From Ooceraea biroi (lineage: Eukaryota > Arthropoda > Insecta > Hymenoptera > Formicidae), in assembly GCF_003672135.1 (NCBI RefSeq), contig NC_039510.1, positions 2,914,001 through 2,978,000 of the forward strand: a DNA stretch of 64,000 nucleotides. The letters run 5' to 3'. Of this stretch, positions 24,354 through 34,538 are shown piece by piece. A model generated the notes under the pieces. That model made no database searches, was not told where the DNA came from, and worked only from the letters and a program-made list of their open reading frames with translations. Numbering within the stretch: the first letter of the stretch is position 1; every line of letters starts with the position of its first letter. The translations under genes were made by a program, and so were the position numbers.

Positions 24354-27300
24354 CTGTCAAATTAAAAGATATCATGTTAGAGAATAAGCCGCATATTAAT
24401 ATTCCTTGAAAGAATCGTTCTTCACTAAGGATTGAAAAGGAAACTTACTTTTTCTCGCATATTTCACACTCGTAGGGCTTCTCACCGGTATGCGTGCGCT
24501 CGTGATTCTGCAGCACGTGCTTATATCCGAAGGCTTTGTTGCATGTTGTACAGATAAATATCCTCGCCTTACCCCCCACAGGACTGACTCGGGGTGAGGG
24601 AGTTGAGGAATTGCGTTTCTTCGAAGATCGCGTGCCAGTTTTTCTCGGTTTGGTACTTTTCTTCTTCGTGTTCTTCTTGCTATATTTTTCGATTCCGCTG
24701 TTCATGGTTTGTTCGTTATTATTGTTATTCTTGCTGTCATTGTTGTTATTACTGCTAGAGTTATGCGGCAGCCAACCGTGCAATGACGGATTATATGATG
24801 GAGAATGCGTGATCAAATTCGAGAACAGATCCTGGATATTCGGTTGGATATTCTGATGGATGCTTAGATTGTAAAACGGTTGCTCAATGTTGACCACCTC
24901 AAGGTTGACACCTGCACTTTGCATAGCTCTTAGCTGATGATGACGATGCTCTGCTAGTATCGAAAACCTTGCTAAGTCTTCCAAGTACCCTCCAGTATTT
25001 TTCAATTGAGGAATGAATCCCAGGCAGGGGTCAGCATTGAGCGATGAGTTCTCATCGTTACGTTGCTCGTTTAAACCTGTCAAATGCAGTTTTTGAGTTT
25101 TGGAATGAAATGTTATGCACAAATTTTTATATTTTTCAGCGCTTTTTCAGCGATGTTATTATTTAAATTTCAAATAAATTGTCGCTTTTTTATGTTTTTG
25201 AAGAGGTAGTAAAGTCGAAATGTGGAAAACGTATGTCATGCTTTAACGATAAAGATAACTTCGAAAAAGAACAGTGAACGTAATGAGCAATGAAAAGCTA
25301 TGTATACTTTTCGTATTCGGCAAACCATTTTGACTTGAGCTGGAAAGTTTTTCTATGCACAGTCTATTCATTTCATCAACTTGATCAGTCAACTTGATAC
25401 TTTCGGACTGCTATTTATTCCAATCGATGCAGTTCTATTTAACTGGATGGCACTTTCAGGGTGATGCAAATACGAAAAAACTTTTCGCAAAGGAATTTTC
25501 GAAATTTAATGGAAAAATGGCAGAAAGCCGCAAAACTGAAGAAAAATATTTTAATGACTGAATTGTATTGCACCTAAACTGAAAAAAATGAAAAAAATAA
25601 ATAAAACTTTTGCATACATCTAATATTAAGTGTACAAATTAATTCACAATTTTTTTAAAAAATTGAGTCTTTATTTACTTTCTTTTTTTGTTAGAAGAGA
25701 TTTGTTAGCTGCCCGATATATGGAAAAAAGTATTAAAAAATGATGGAAAATATTTCCACCAACATTGATATGTTTATTATTTTTTTGTAATGGCTCAATT
25801 TCTTCAGAAAAAACACCGAATTAATTTCTATACTTAATTCGAACTTTATTACATACATCTAATACATGCACCCATAGATCTCATTTATTGGATTGACTAG
25901 AAAGTCCGTGCGGATTTCCCACGAGATATCATTTATTTCAACCAAATATGCGTTTCAGTACAATCTGTCAAGTATATGTACGATTGAAAAGACACTTGAG
26001 CATACATTTATTGAGTGATTTATAAAGTGATTGCAATCGAGTAAACGCAAGTGTTTTAGCAACAGTTTGAAAATGAGAGAAAATAACGTGTTTTTGTAAT
26101 ACATAATGCTTTTTCATTAAAAGTAAAAATGCGAGACAAGTTAAACAAAAGATATGCGCGCCATGTACGGAGAGAATACTATTGGCGAACGAATGTGTCA
26201 GAAGATTTCGTGCAGAACATTCGGAACTTCCGGAACTCGAAGATGCTTCTCGTGCGCGCGTTCCGATTAGTCAGTGATCAAATCGCTTTAATTGATGCGA
26301 CACCGGTAAATCATCACTTGGGAAATCGTAGAGAAACTCAACATTGATCAATTAACTGTTTCCGAACGCATACGAAAGCTGAGATTGATAAAGTGGTTGA
26401 ATGTTTAGACGTGGTATGGCAAGTAAATTGAAAATCATTTAATGGACCGTGTATATTGTTCTTTGTGATTTATTGCTGAAAAGAAATAAAAATAATCCAT
26501 TTTCGAAAGGATTAAACGATGCCGAGTGAAAGTAATGGGCGAAAGTGACGAGTGATGAAAAGGATTGTTTGACGAAAATGGCGAAAAGGGTAGTGCGAAA
26601 AAGGTCGTGGGACAAACAAAGTGTGAACCACCAGTAACTATAGCACAGGCCGATCTGTGCGAAAGAAGTTACGTTGTGCATCCTTTCCTTGAAGGGACCC
26701 ATTCGTTTTAAGCTTTTGTCAAACAGTCAAACAATTACTTCAGACAAATACTGTTCGCATTTGGTTCAATTAAAGACGGCAATCGACGAGAAGCGTCCAG
26801 AATTGGTCAATAGAAAGAATATTACGAAAATAAAAAGGATATTACGAACTAGCGAAAATTATTGCAACTTGGTTCGGATGTCTTGCTTCAGCCACCTTGC
26901 ATTATCTGATATCTATTTATTCCAGTCACTGCAGAACTTTCTCAATAATTTACAGTTTTACTTTTTACAGAGTTTCAAAACTCATCTGTTCGGATTCTTT
27001 GCCGGTAATCAAGCATTTTATCATGATATAATGCAGCTAGTTGAGAGATGGCGAAAGTCAACGAAAAAATGCATATTTATTCAATAAAATTAATACTTAA
27101 TACGAAGTTTTGCGTTTGAATCTTGCTAAACAATCCGCATGGACTTCCTCGGTCAACCCGATATAAACGTTAACAGTAGCAATATTTAATCGACCGAATG
27201 CTTGATCAAAAGTATGTGCGTGTCTGTGTAAATAATAAAGAAAATATCCAATAAGAAACGTTATTTCTTAATGAATGAATCTCGAGATCACTTTTCGCGC

Positions 27301-29598
27301 TTCTTCCCTCTCTTTCTCATTGTCAGTCTTTCTCTGTCCGCCTACCCGCGCACGCTTGTTCCTATCTCTTTCTGTTCCTCCCTACCCTATCACTCTCGAC
27401 GTGCCCTCCCACACATGTCGCTCGCACGTGAGGTTTACTGGATCCTCCTCCATTCACTCACACTTCGTACGCGAGAGTTCATTCATAAGGTTCCAGCTAT
27501 CCTCCACCTACGCGTCTATGGCGTACCGCCTCTTCGACTTAAGGCCAACGACTTTATCGGCGTGCGAACGCTCGCGTTTATCGAAACGTTGATATCAGAG
27601 ATCGACGAGTATGCCTATCACTGAAACAAGTTTCTGCATTTCTCACATTTAAACCGACGGATCTAAATTTAGTCGTGTTCAGCGATTCAGTCTATTCGCT
27701 TCCTATCCGCGCAACGAATATACGTATAATGTGCGTATACATAATGCGACTATCTACACATTTACGATCGAACGCGAATATTGAGAGCCGCCACACGAAG
27801 TTATTTTAACCCTCTTTTTCAAAATTATCTCACGATATTTATAATTTACATGTAATAATACTTTAATCAGGGTCGGACTGGATTCTCCAAAAAGGCGCAG
27901 ACTTTACATGTTCAAAGCAAAATTATTAATAAATTATTGACAGTAGCAACCGGTTTGGCGTTAAAAACTGTAGATTCCGTATATTTGATTCCCGGATATT
28001 ATCAGTAGCTAAAATGTTTTTTAAGTAAGGAGCTAACTTGAAAAAAGCAAACATAATAGACGCTTATGCAGTTTTGCGATGAAAACGTGTCTAAAGAAAC
28101 AAAATTTCTTATTTTCATCATTGCAATTTTTTTCACCAAGAGGAGCCTAGACTGAGGGCGCAGAAACTCCTCTACTTAAGGGGGCCGCACCGGCCCGACG
28201 CACGGCCCGAAGGGCTGAAAGCCGACGGGCCAGTCCGAGCCTGACTTTGATAAGCATTCAAGATCGAAATTTGATCACTTCTGATTAATTAACCGACTAT
28301 TTAGCGCAGCAATGTCGCTGAATCAATAAGGGTGCGTACGATGTCTTTTCTTCCTTACTTCCCTTCGCCGTAGTTCGCCCTAAAATTCTCTTAACGGCGA
28401 CTAAGATCCTCACAGCCTACGATCGCCGTTTCTTGGCAACGCGACGTGGAGAGTACCGCCCCCGCCTGCTATCCCCTAATTGGTCGCAACCCTTGTACTT
28501 CTACTTCGAGCCCTTTCGCTTGGAAACCCTATTAGACCACTACGCTAGACCACTTTAAGTCAACTTATAAGCCGCGTTCTACCATTTAGCAGATTCCAAA
28601 TTATCCTACACGAAGAAATTATAATTATAAGTATTATCGTAGTACAACTTCATACAGTACAGTACATAGTACCATACTATTTACGCTTATAATTTCTTTA
28701 TCGTCCGCGATAAAGCATAGCATAGTATAGTAATTTTAAATATAAAATGTTTTCTGTCTACCATAGTAATTTTAAATATAAAATTTTCTCTGTCCATCGT
28801 CGTAATTTAATTATAAAATTTTCTAAAAGTGTAGATATATTTATTATTGGAATTGAATAGACTGTGGCGGCGGCTTTACTGTGTGATGTCGATATCGTTT
28901 ACTATTCGAAAGAGAGGGAGAGAGAAAGAGAAATTTATCGTGCGTACCGAATATATACCGAAGAAATCGCTGAAGAAATAAATTATTTTTAGATATGTAC
29001 AGCGCATCGCATGCCATCCGCGCGAAATCTCGACGGAACTCATTTTTCCGCGATTTCCCCGTCGGACGATCTTGTTATTCTGGCTAAACCTCATTGATGT
29101 TTACAATGTGTCACAATGTACATGTGTATAGTATCACTGTAGATGCTTTTAGCTCTTGGGAATGTGCCACCAGCCAGGCGGCTCTTAAGAAACTACGAAA
29201 TTGCTCTCTTTTCTTGCCTTTCTCTTTCCTCTCTTTTCCGCGTGTATTGTTCCTTTTCTCTTCTTTCCCCTTCTATTCTTTTACACAGGAAAATAAGAGT
29301 GCACTATTCTTTTCATATTTTCATCCGGAACTAAAAGATAATTTGTGCCGACAATTTCTTATAAATGGAAATTAAATTAACGCGTGAAAAATGCTGTGAA
29401 AAAAACCAGTAATGTGACAAGAAATTTTCTTCAAGTAGAAAATCACGTTTTCTCACCTTCAATACGTTACAAATTGAAACGTGTGTCGATTATGTGTCGA
29501 CGTGCGGAATACGAAATTGTCGGGTGATCGTGAAAAGAACAAGAATTAAGAAGAATCATACCGTTGAGTTTTGGCTGCGAGTTCTCTCGGTAAGTCAT
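23648..29598 (-). CDS. Kr: Krueppel, gap-gene C2H2 zinc-finger transcription factor (three-exon gene, 456 aa)
   Basis: The CDS joins 29562-29598, 24449-25076 and 23648-24353 on the minus strand; all junctions are GT/AG and in phase, 1371 bases including the stop. Kr binds DNA and represses or activates other segmentation genes in the insect embryo. Support is strong: five zinc fingers at residues 186-320 with the finger 1-3 recognition helices known from Krueppel (GYKHVLQNHERTH, TRDHHLKTH, VQVANLRRH), and the C-terminal MPEQTEPEDLSM (CtBP-binding PEDLS, residues 404-408), which I recall as identical in fly Krueppel. The N-terminal half has Asn/Ser-rich and Lys/Arg-rich tracts. Finger 4 has four residues between its cysteines instead of two. 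The large first intron separates a 12-codon exon from the rest. Confidence 0.95.
24449..25076 (-). CDS. Kr: Kr exon 2: N-terminal region, finger 1 and start of finger 2
   Basis: Acceptor TTTGACAG, donor AAAAA/GTAAGTTT. It codes residues 13-221 plus part of 222. Visible features are a stretch LNEQRNDENSSLNADPC, a predicted helical piece (GGYLEDLARFSILAEHRHHQ), an Asn-rich tract (SSSNNNNDSKNNNNNEQ), a Lys/Arg-rich tract (KKNTKKKSTKPRKTG) and finger 1 (residues 186-208, FICTTC to HERTH) with the TGEKP linker. The 95-bp intron 2 (24354-24448) interrupts finger 2. The open frame continues 15 codons upstream of the acceptor to a possible Met (25122), but the phase match to 29562-29598 and the shared splice logic favour the spliced start. 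Confidence 0.93.
25888..27161 (+). mobile_element. Mariner element, 1274 bp, degenerate, in Kr intron 1
   Basis: The 5' end reads GGATTGACTAGAAAGTCCG and the 3' end, inverted, GGGTTGACCGAGGAAGTCC; both continue into TGCGGATT. TA flanks each side (25886-25887, 27162-27163). Length and ends fit mariner-type elements (about 1.3 kb). It lies antisense to Kr. Terminal repeats differ by several changes and one indel, so this is an old, immobile copy. Its transposase is described separately; related ends occur at about 61.1-62.0 kb. Confidence 0.9.
26073..27100 (+). pseudogene. Mariner transposase pseudogene
   Basis: Translation of the three plus frames gives mariner transposase pieces in order: an N-terminal helix-turn-helix-like part (about 26073-26347, ending in a piece with DQIALIDATP), a middle part (about 26560-26700, recognisable as CEPPVTIAQADLCE), then 26674-27087 with PIRFKLLSNSQTITSDKYC and SLQNFLNNLQFY. 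Several frameshifts and stops separate them and part of the N-terminal region is missing. Of the D,D34D catalytic residues, the Asp of the SD-Y-LF motif remains, whereas the HDN motif is not visible. It cannot encode an active enzyme. Confidence 0.85.
27868..28243. mobile_element. Non-autonomous hAT-type element, 376 bp, in Kr intron 1
   Basis: Ends are CAGGGTCGGACTGG and, inverted, CAGGCTCGGACTGG (13 of 14 identical). An 8-bp direct repeat flanks it, ACTTTAAT on the left and ACTTTGAT on the right (one difference), the hallmark of hAT insertion. The right subterminal part is GC-rich (GGCCCGACGCACGGCCCG) and contrasts with the AT-rich intron. No coding capacity. Confidence 0.85.
28728..28835. 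repeat. 36-bp tandem repeat, about three copies, in Kr intron 1
   Basis: Units start TAGTAATTTTAAATATAAAA at 28728 and 28764, with a more diverged third at 28800. They contain TTCTCTGTC-type sequence between AT-rich parts. Confidence 0.7.
29562..29598 (-). CDS. Kr: Kr exon 1: 12-codon first coding exon
   Basis: ATG at 29598 codes MTYRENSQPKLN plus the first base of Gly13, then a GTATGA donor. The one-base overhang matches the two-base start of exon 2, giving KLN-G-LNEQR. The exon is far too short for an ORF search; it was found by looking for a start whose phase fits exon 2. The missing piece is proposed, not proven, to be this exon. Confidence 0.75.
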
Positions 29599-29794
29599 GT
29601 TACAGACTGGTGATGCTCCTGTCGCTTTGATGCTCCACACAATATCTTCGGATCACCGCACTACGCAATCACATGCAACAACGAGACGCCGAGTATGTAT
29701 GAAACCGCGTGATTGAAATATCCAAGGCTGATAATATCGATAAAACTGCATGAATGGTACGGTTAAAACGGTTAAAGAATTGACAGCGGTCACG

Positions 29795-29801
29795 TTATAT
29801 A
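29795..29801 (-). promoter_or_regulatory. Candidate Kr TATA box
   Basis: TATATAA on the minus strand about 200 bases upstream of the Kr start codon, in the context GAGTATATAACGTG. Transcription would begin near 29770-29780, giving a 5' UTR of about 175 bases. A TCAATT sequence (A at 29781) could serve as initiator but is closer to the TATA than usual. Confidence 0.4.
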
Positions 29802-32742
29802 CTCTACTGTTTCTCTACGCGGTTTCTTTTTTTTTATGTCTCGTCTCAAGAGTGCAGTCGCGAATTTCACGTTTTACAACTATATAGAAACGGTTCGTCG
29901 GCAATAAGCTACCGCGTCAACGAGTGTCCCGATATTATTACCACGTTTTAAACTATAAACAATTGTGCAAGTCTCCCCGAGGACCGAGATGAAGCAACGA
30001 TGTTACTTCGGGCTGACCTAACCCAATACTGAGTACAACCGAGTCGAGCTTACGATACTAGCCAAACATGCTCAACCCCCACCCCCGAGTACTACGGTGA
30101 CCCCCCCACTACTCGACGCACTCGTCTCTCCCACCGGGCATCGCGGCGCGCTACCCTCTCGAATCGCACCCCGGATGCGCGAGTGGCCGAAAGGCTGTTT
30201 GCGGGGTGCGGAGCGTGAGGCACAAAGGATGGCGCATAGGGGTCGCTGAGGAAACGAGGAAGACGGACGAGAGAAATGGTGGGGAGAAATGGCAAAGGAG
30301 AGATGTGGGTGCGAGAGAGCAAGCAGGCTTGCAAGGGTGCACGGAGTGCGACAAGCGAGTGAACGAGAGGTTATTGCGTGGAAGGAGCAAGCGCAAGGGG
30401 CGGGAGGAAGGGTTCAAGAGACAGTGAACCTGCGACCGTGATCTTTAAGAGTAGTGGTGGTTGGCGCTTTCTCCCGTAGGATTCGAGATGTACGAGAGTC
30501 GAAGAGAAAAGAAATGCGAAACGGAGGGAGTAGAAAACGGCACGTCCATGAGCCTCGCAAAATTTGAAAGAAAATTTTTTTCCTAAAATTCTGTTACGGA
30601 AGCAGATAGAGATTCGGGACCAAATGGTTGTTTTTTTCTGATTATAGATATTAATGGAGTAGAAATTCGGTGATGATGCAACGATGATAATTAAAGCGTT
30701 ATTGCATTACGCTGTCCTCGGGCAACTCTTTATCTCACGATGCAGACGTGTACAAGCGCATTATTCGTTATTCTACGTTTACTGAACTGCTGCATTTCAG
30801 ATATTGACAGTTTCGCCGCTCGTACTGGCTGCGAGCTTTTTGCAAAAGTTCGCCGCGGCTGTCGATATTTCAAAAAGCAATCGATACAAATCGCGCAGCG
30901 ATACGTCCGGAGAGTCTTTGCGTTTTGCGCACGTGTATAACATTATGTAAAAGATGTGCAAGCGGAAATGACGTAGGTTGAAAACTAAATTATAAATCAT
31001 ACGTAATAAATCATCAATCGTATGTAATCAATCAATCAATGATTTTTAGCTTGCGGATTTTTTGGATAATTTCGAGCCTATTCCCAATCATTTACTGAAA
31101 CTTGTGGAAACCAGTCGCGATAACGTCGGAAACAGAAGCATTCGTTGTCGTTTCCTCCACAATCAGGATCGGCACGTGGAAACGCGCCCACCGCGACGAT
31201 ACATTTCCCCCCACGGGGGTCGTTCTCTTTCGGGTAGAGTGGAAGGGCGTTGGAGTATACGAGTGCACGCGTGCAACCGAGTGCGGCTCTCTCTCTCTCC
31301 TTCTCCCTCTGTCTCTCTCTTTCCCTCTCGTTCGCTCCTTCGTCTCACCTGCTCGCCGTATAGCGCGTGCTCGCAGCCGAAGACTCAGGAGAGTCAGGAC
31401 TACCGTCGCACACGTTCGATTGCGATAAAAAAGTGGAAGAATGCCTCTCTCACTGGATCCCCGTGCGCGTACCATGCGTGTCACGCATGCACGCGCGCGC
31501 GCTCACGCTCACACCCTTCGTGGCACGGGCACGAGAAGCACGTACACGACCACATGTCAGCCCTGTGTCGGCGTGACGTGCACACGATGTGGTGCTCGCA
31601 CTCCACCCTGTCGACCGCCTGTCATCGCCGTGGAAACAGAGACGGAGATCGGAAAGCGTGAGCGAGAGAAATGGGGATGACGGGACGAGAGGAAGAGAGA
31701 AAGCGAAAGAATCAGGAGATGTAAAACGCGGGAGAGAAATATGGAAAATGTCCGGAATCTAGGGCAATTGCCGAATTAGTGGAGCTGTGGAATTACTGGA
31801 TCGACCGATTCACAAGAGGACCTTTCTGAACTCTTTCTGTTTAAAAAATAATAATTTTTTAATGTTTATATAATTATTCCATGTTTCTCCTCTGTAGCGT
31901 ACATTCAGTATAAAGTTATAAACGCACATTTTCTCGCAAAAAGATATTTAATTAAAATATTTGACGTAATAAATCATTCCTTTTAAATGACGTCAAAAGA
32001 TCGTCAGGATGGATGTTAAATTCCACAATACTTTGATATAAAATAATGTAATTTTGAATCATCCGGGGCTAGAAAAACGAATGAAAATGGTTTTTACGTT
32101 CTTTTTTCTTAACGTCGTCAAAAGAGATCGAAATATCCAACGGAATTTCCCTTTACGTGGTCGCCTACCGTATGCAGAATCGACCAATCTACCCTGGAAT
32201 CTGACCATTGTGCACGTTGAAGCGCTTTACATAGAGATCAGTACCGCGGATCACATCGATATCTTGATCTGCAACCGACGAATGACGGTTGGCCATGGTT
32301 TTTCGCGTAGCAATGAGCAAAGAAACGATTTCAAAATTTTCCTGCGCCAAGAACAAATTTCTTTTTCACGTTGGTTTCTCGCTCGAAATCGTTCCCAATC
32401 AGATATCAAACGTGCCATTGAATATTTTTTTGAAACGCTAAGACGCTCTCGTCTTTAAATAAATCGCAAGTTTTTCTATGCGAACAATCCAGATCGAAAG
32501 AAGTCGTCAGCTTGGGACATCCCGCGTTCATGCAACGTACGCTCACAGCTGCGTTTAATGCCATTGCCTTGATGTCATCGGTGATCTCTGTAGGATTTTG
32601 AGAATTAGTAGAATTTTCTAATTAGTAGAATTAGAGAAGTTTCTTTCGAAAATTTGTTATCGCTATTAACACAGATGCAATCATACCCGATGTATCAATG
32701 ATTTGATAATATGTCTCGTGTTATCTTCAAGTACATTCTTAA
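29802..32742. other. Region upstream of Kr
   Basis: Contains the likely Kr promoter edge, a GC-rich block (30060-30430, with C-runs), a CT-rich tract (31285-31330) and AT-rich DNA to 32.7 kb. Kr enhancers in flies lie upstream, so this stretch is where I would expect them. I cannot identify binding-site clusters by eye. No supported gene. Confidence 0.5.
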
Positions 32743-33167
32743 GCCCGTTTTAGACTATGCAATGGTTATTATATTGCGCAAGATTTGACGCAATTTTTAA
32801 AGCAAGAAATATTGCAGAATATCATACACAAATTGCAAGCAAATTGCATGTGATTCGTAAATTGCGCAAGATATTGAAAACATGCTCTATTCCTGAGCAA
32901 AGTTATGATAATCGCTACTCGCCTCTGTATTATTCGTTTCGTTATACATGTCCTGTTAATAAACACGATATTCCTATATACTGATACGTTCCTCCATGTT
33001 TTCAGTTTATACATATTGCGTGTACAAGTGCATATTGCACAAATCTTGCGTCAAATAAAATGTACAGTATAAAACACAATACAACCGCAAGCAATTCTTG
33101 CAGCAAAAAATTGCTCAAGGAATCGCGTCAAATCTAGCGCAATGTATTGCATAGTCTAAAACGGGGT
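32743..33167. mobile_element. TTAA-flanked non-autonomous element, 425 bp
   Basis: Flanked by TTAA on both sides (32739-32742 and 33168-33171). Ends are GCCCGTTTTAGACTATGCAAT and, inverted, ACCCCGTTTTAGACTATGC, continuing with related sequence (TTGCGCAAGATTTGACGC) for about 50 bases. Internal copies of TTGCGCAAGAT-like and GCAAATTGC-like motifs give it subterminal repeats. A TTAA target suggests piggyBac-type mobilisation, though the termini are not the classical piggyBac CCC/GGG ends. No coding capacity. Confidence 0.75.
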
Positions 33168-34514
33168 TTAAAGTTTATAGTATTATACAATGTGGATCAG
33201 AACATATCATATCACAGTTTGTCACAATATTTATGGGTTTATGGTGCAAGTCCAGACTGTCGTAAACCGCGTTACGGGGCTATTATCGAATCTCCTAATT
33301 ATCAGTCCCAATATCGGCCTTAATGGCCTCTGGACTAATAATAGCGGAGCAGTGCCCTCTTTTCTGCATTAATTCGGTGCTCGCCCACTGACGAACATGT
33401 GGTGTGCGAATAGACCCGAGATGTGGTCCGACGCACCAGCTGGTCTAGGAGAAAAAGGACGACGGTCTCTCCTTTTTTCTCTTTTTTCGTCCTTTTACTG
33501 ACCCTATCGTCCTTGTATCGTGTTGCCGCGGAATTTTGCTCACGCCGCCTCGGAAGAGTTGAAAATCCGCTGCGGCGCGCGTTTATGCGCCTGTCCCGCG
33601 ATCCGATTCCCGTTTCATCTCCAAGTTGCATATAAACATCAATTTATAATATTTTGGCACAATCTAAATAATAATTAAGTATAAAAAATAATTGAGACTG
33701 TGATGAGTCATCCGCGAGTATAACGCAAAATTGAATTTCCAGTAAGGTTTACAAAAGTTTGCGTATCCGACAGTTCTCGTGAAGATTATGGACTGTCCGA
33801 TTAATGTGTTCTCCACGTGACACGGTCGCGTTTCGTTGACATGTCTTTACATTCCCATATCTTTCACAGAACGTCTCCCATATATGCGTCAACAGACTTT
33901 AGAATATCTCGCATCCCTCGCAAAATAACATATCGAGAATCGGACAAAGAGCTCACCCCGCCGCGTCAGTACACGCAACGATGTTTCTTAAGCGGATAGA
34001 CTGCCCCGCCGTTCCTTGTGGGTCCCTCCGAAGGTTCGTCGCGTCCAGCCGCGACTTCCGATCGAGCGAGTCCAGCCTTTACGCACGAAGCCGAGGGAGG
34101 AAGGCAAGAACGTGGTGGGAAAGGACGACGCGGAGTGGCGGAAGGGTGAGGAAGGGAAAAATTGTATAAGATCCTCGTGTAGCGGTTGACCAAGCCGAGC
34201 ACCTGGTCGCTCGGAGAGATCGGGTCGATTCAGGGCGGATTTCGCAACGGACGCGGCTCGCTCGCAGGGGAGGCGGACCTCTTTGCACCGACCGCGCTGG
34301 TCAGCCACCTCGCTCAATAAATAATGAGGCGCGCGATCGATCCGCGGGACGGCCGCGAGACCACGACCCCGCACCTTCACCTCGCAGGATTATTTATCAA
34401 GGATCGATTGATCCCGCTCGAACGAGTCTGCCCGCGCGGTCGGAGATCTTGGAGACAATGGCGATGCGACGCGACGCCGATGTGTCTCTGTCCGGTTAAC
34501 GTGATCCTCACGAA

Positions 34515-34538
34515 TGTGTGTGTGTGTGTGCGCGCGCG
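34515..34538. repeat. (GT)n-(CG)n compound microsatellite
   Basis: About eight GT units followed directly by CG units. Confidence 0.9.

Larger units (their letters stand above)
25077..29561 (-). other. Kr: Kr intron 1, 4485 bp
   Basis: Donor GTATGATTC after the 12-codon first exon; acceptor TTTGACAG at 25077-25078. About 37% of the intron is recognisable transposon (mariner 25888-27161, hAT MITE 27868-28243) plus a 36-bp tandem repeat (28728-28835). The rest is a CT-rich stretch (27290-27450), a GC-richer block (about 28320-28560) and AT-rich DNA. Kr enhancers in flies are upstream; whether any lies here is unknown. Confidence 0.8.

Noticed and set aside
32054..32458. 134-codon plus-strand open frame
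   Set aside because: Open frames above 100 codons are expected several times by chance in 64 kb at this base composition; no family resemblance, signal peptide or splice support.
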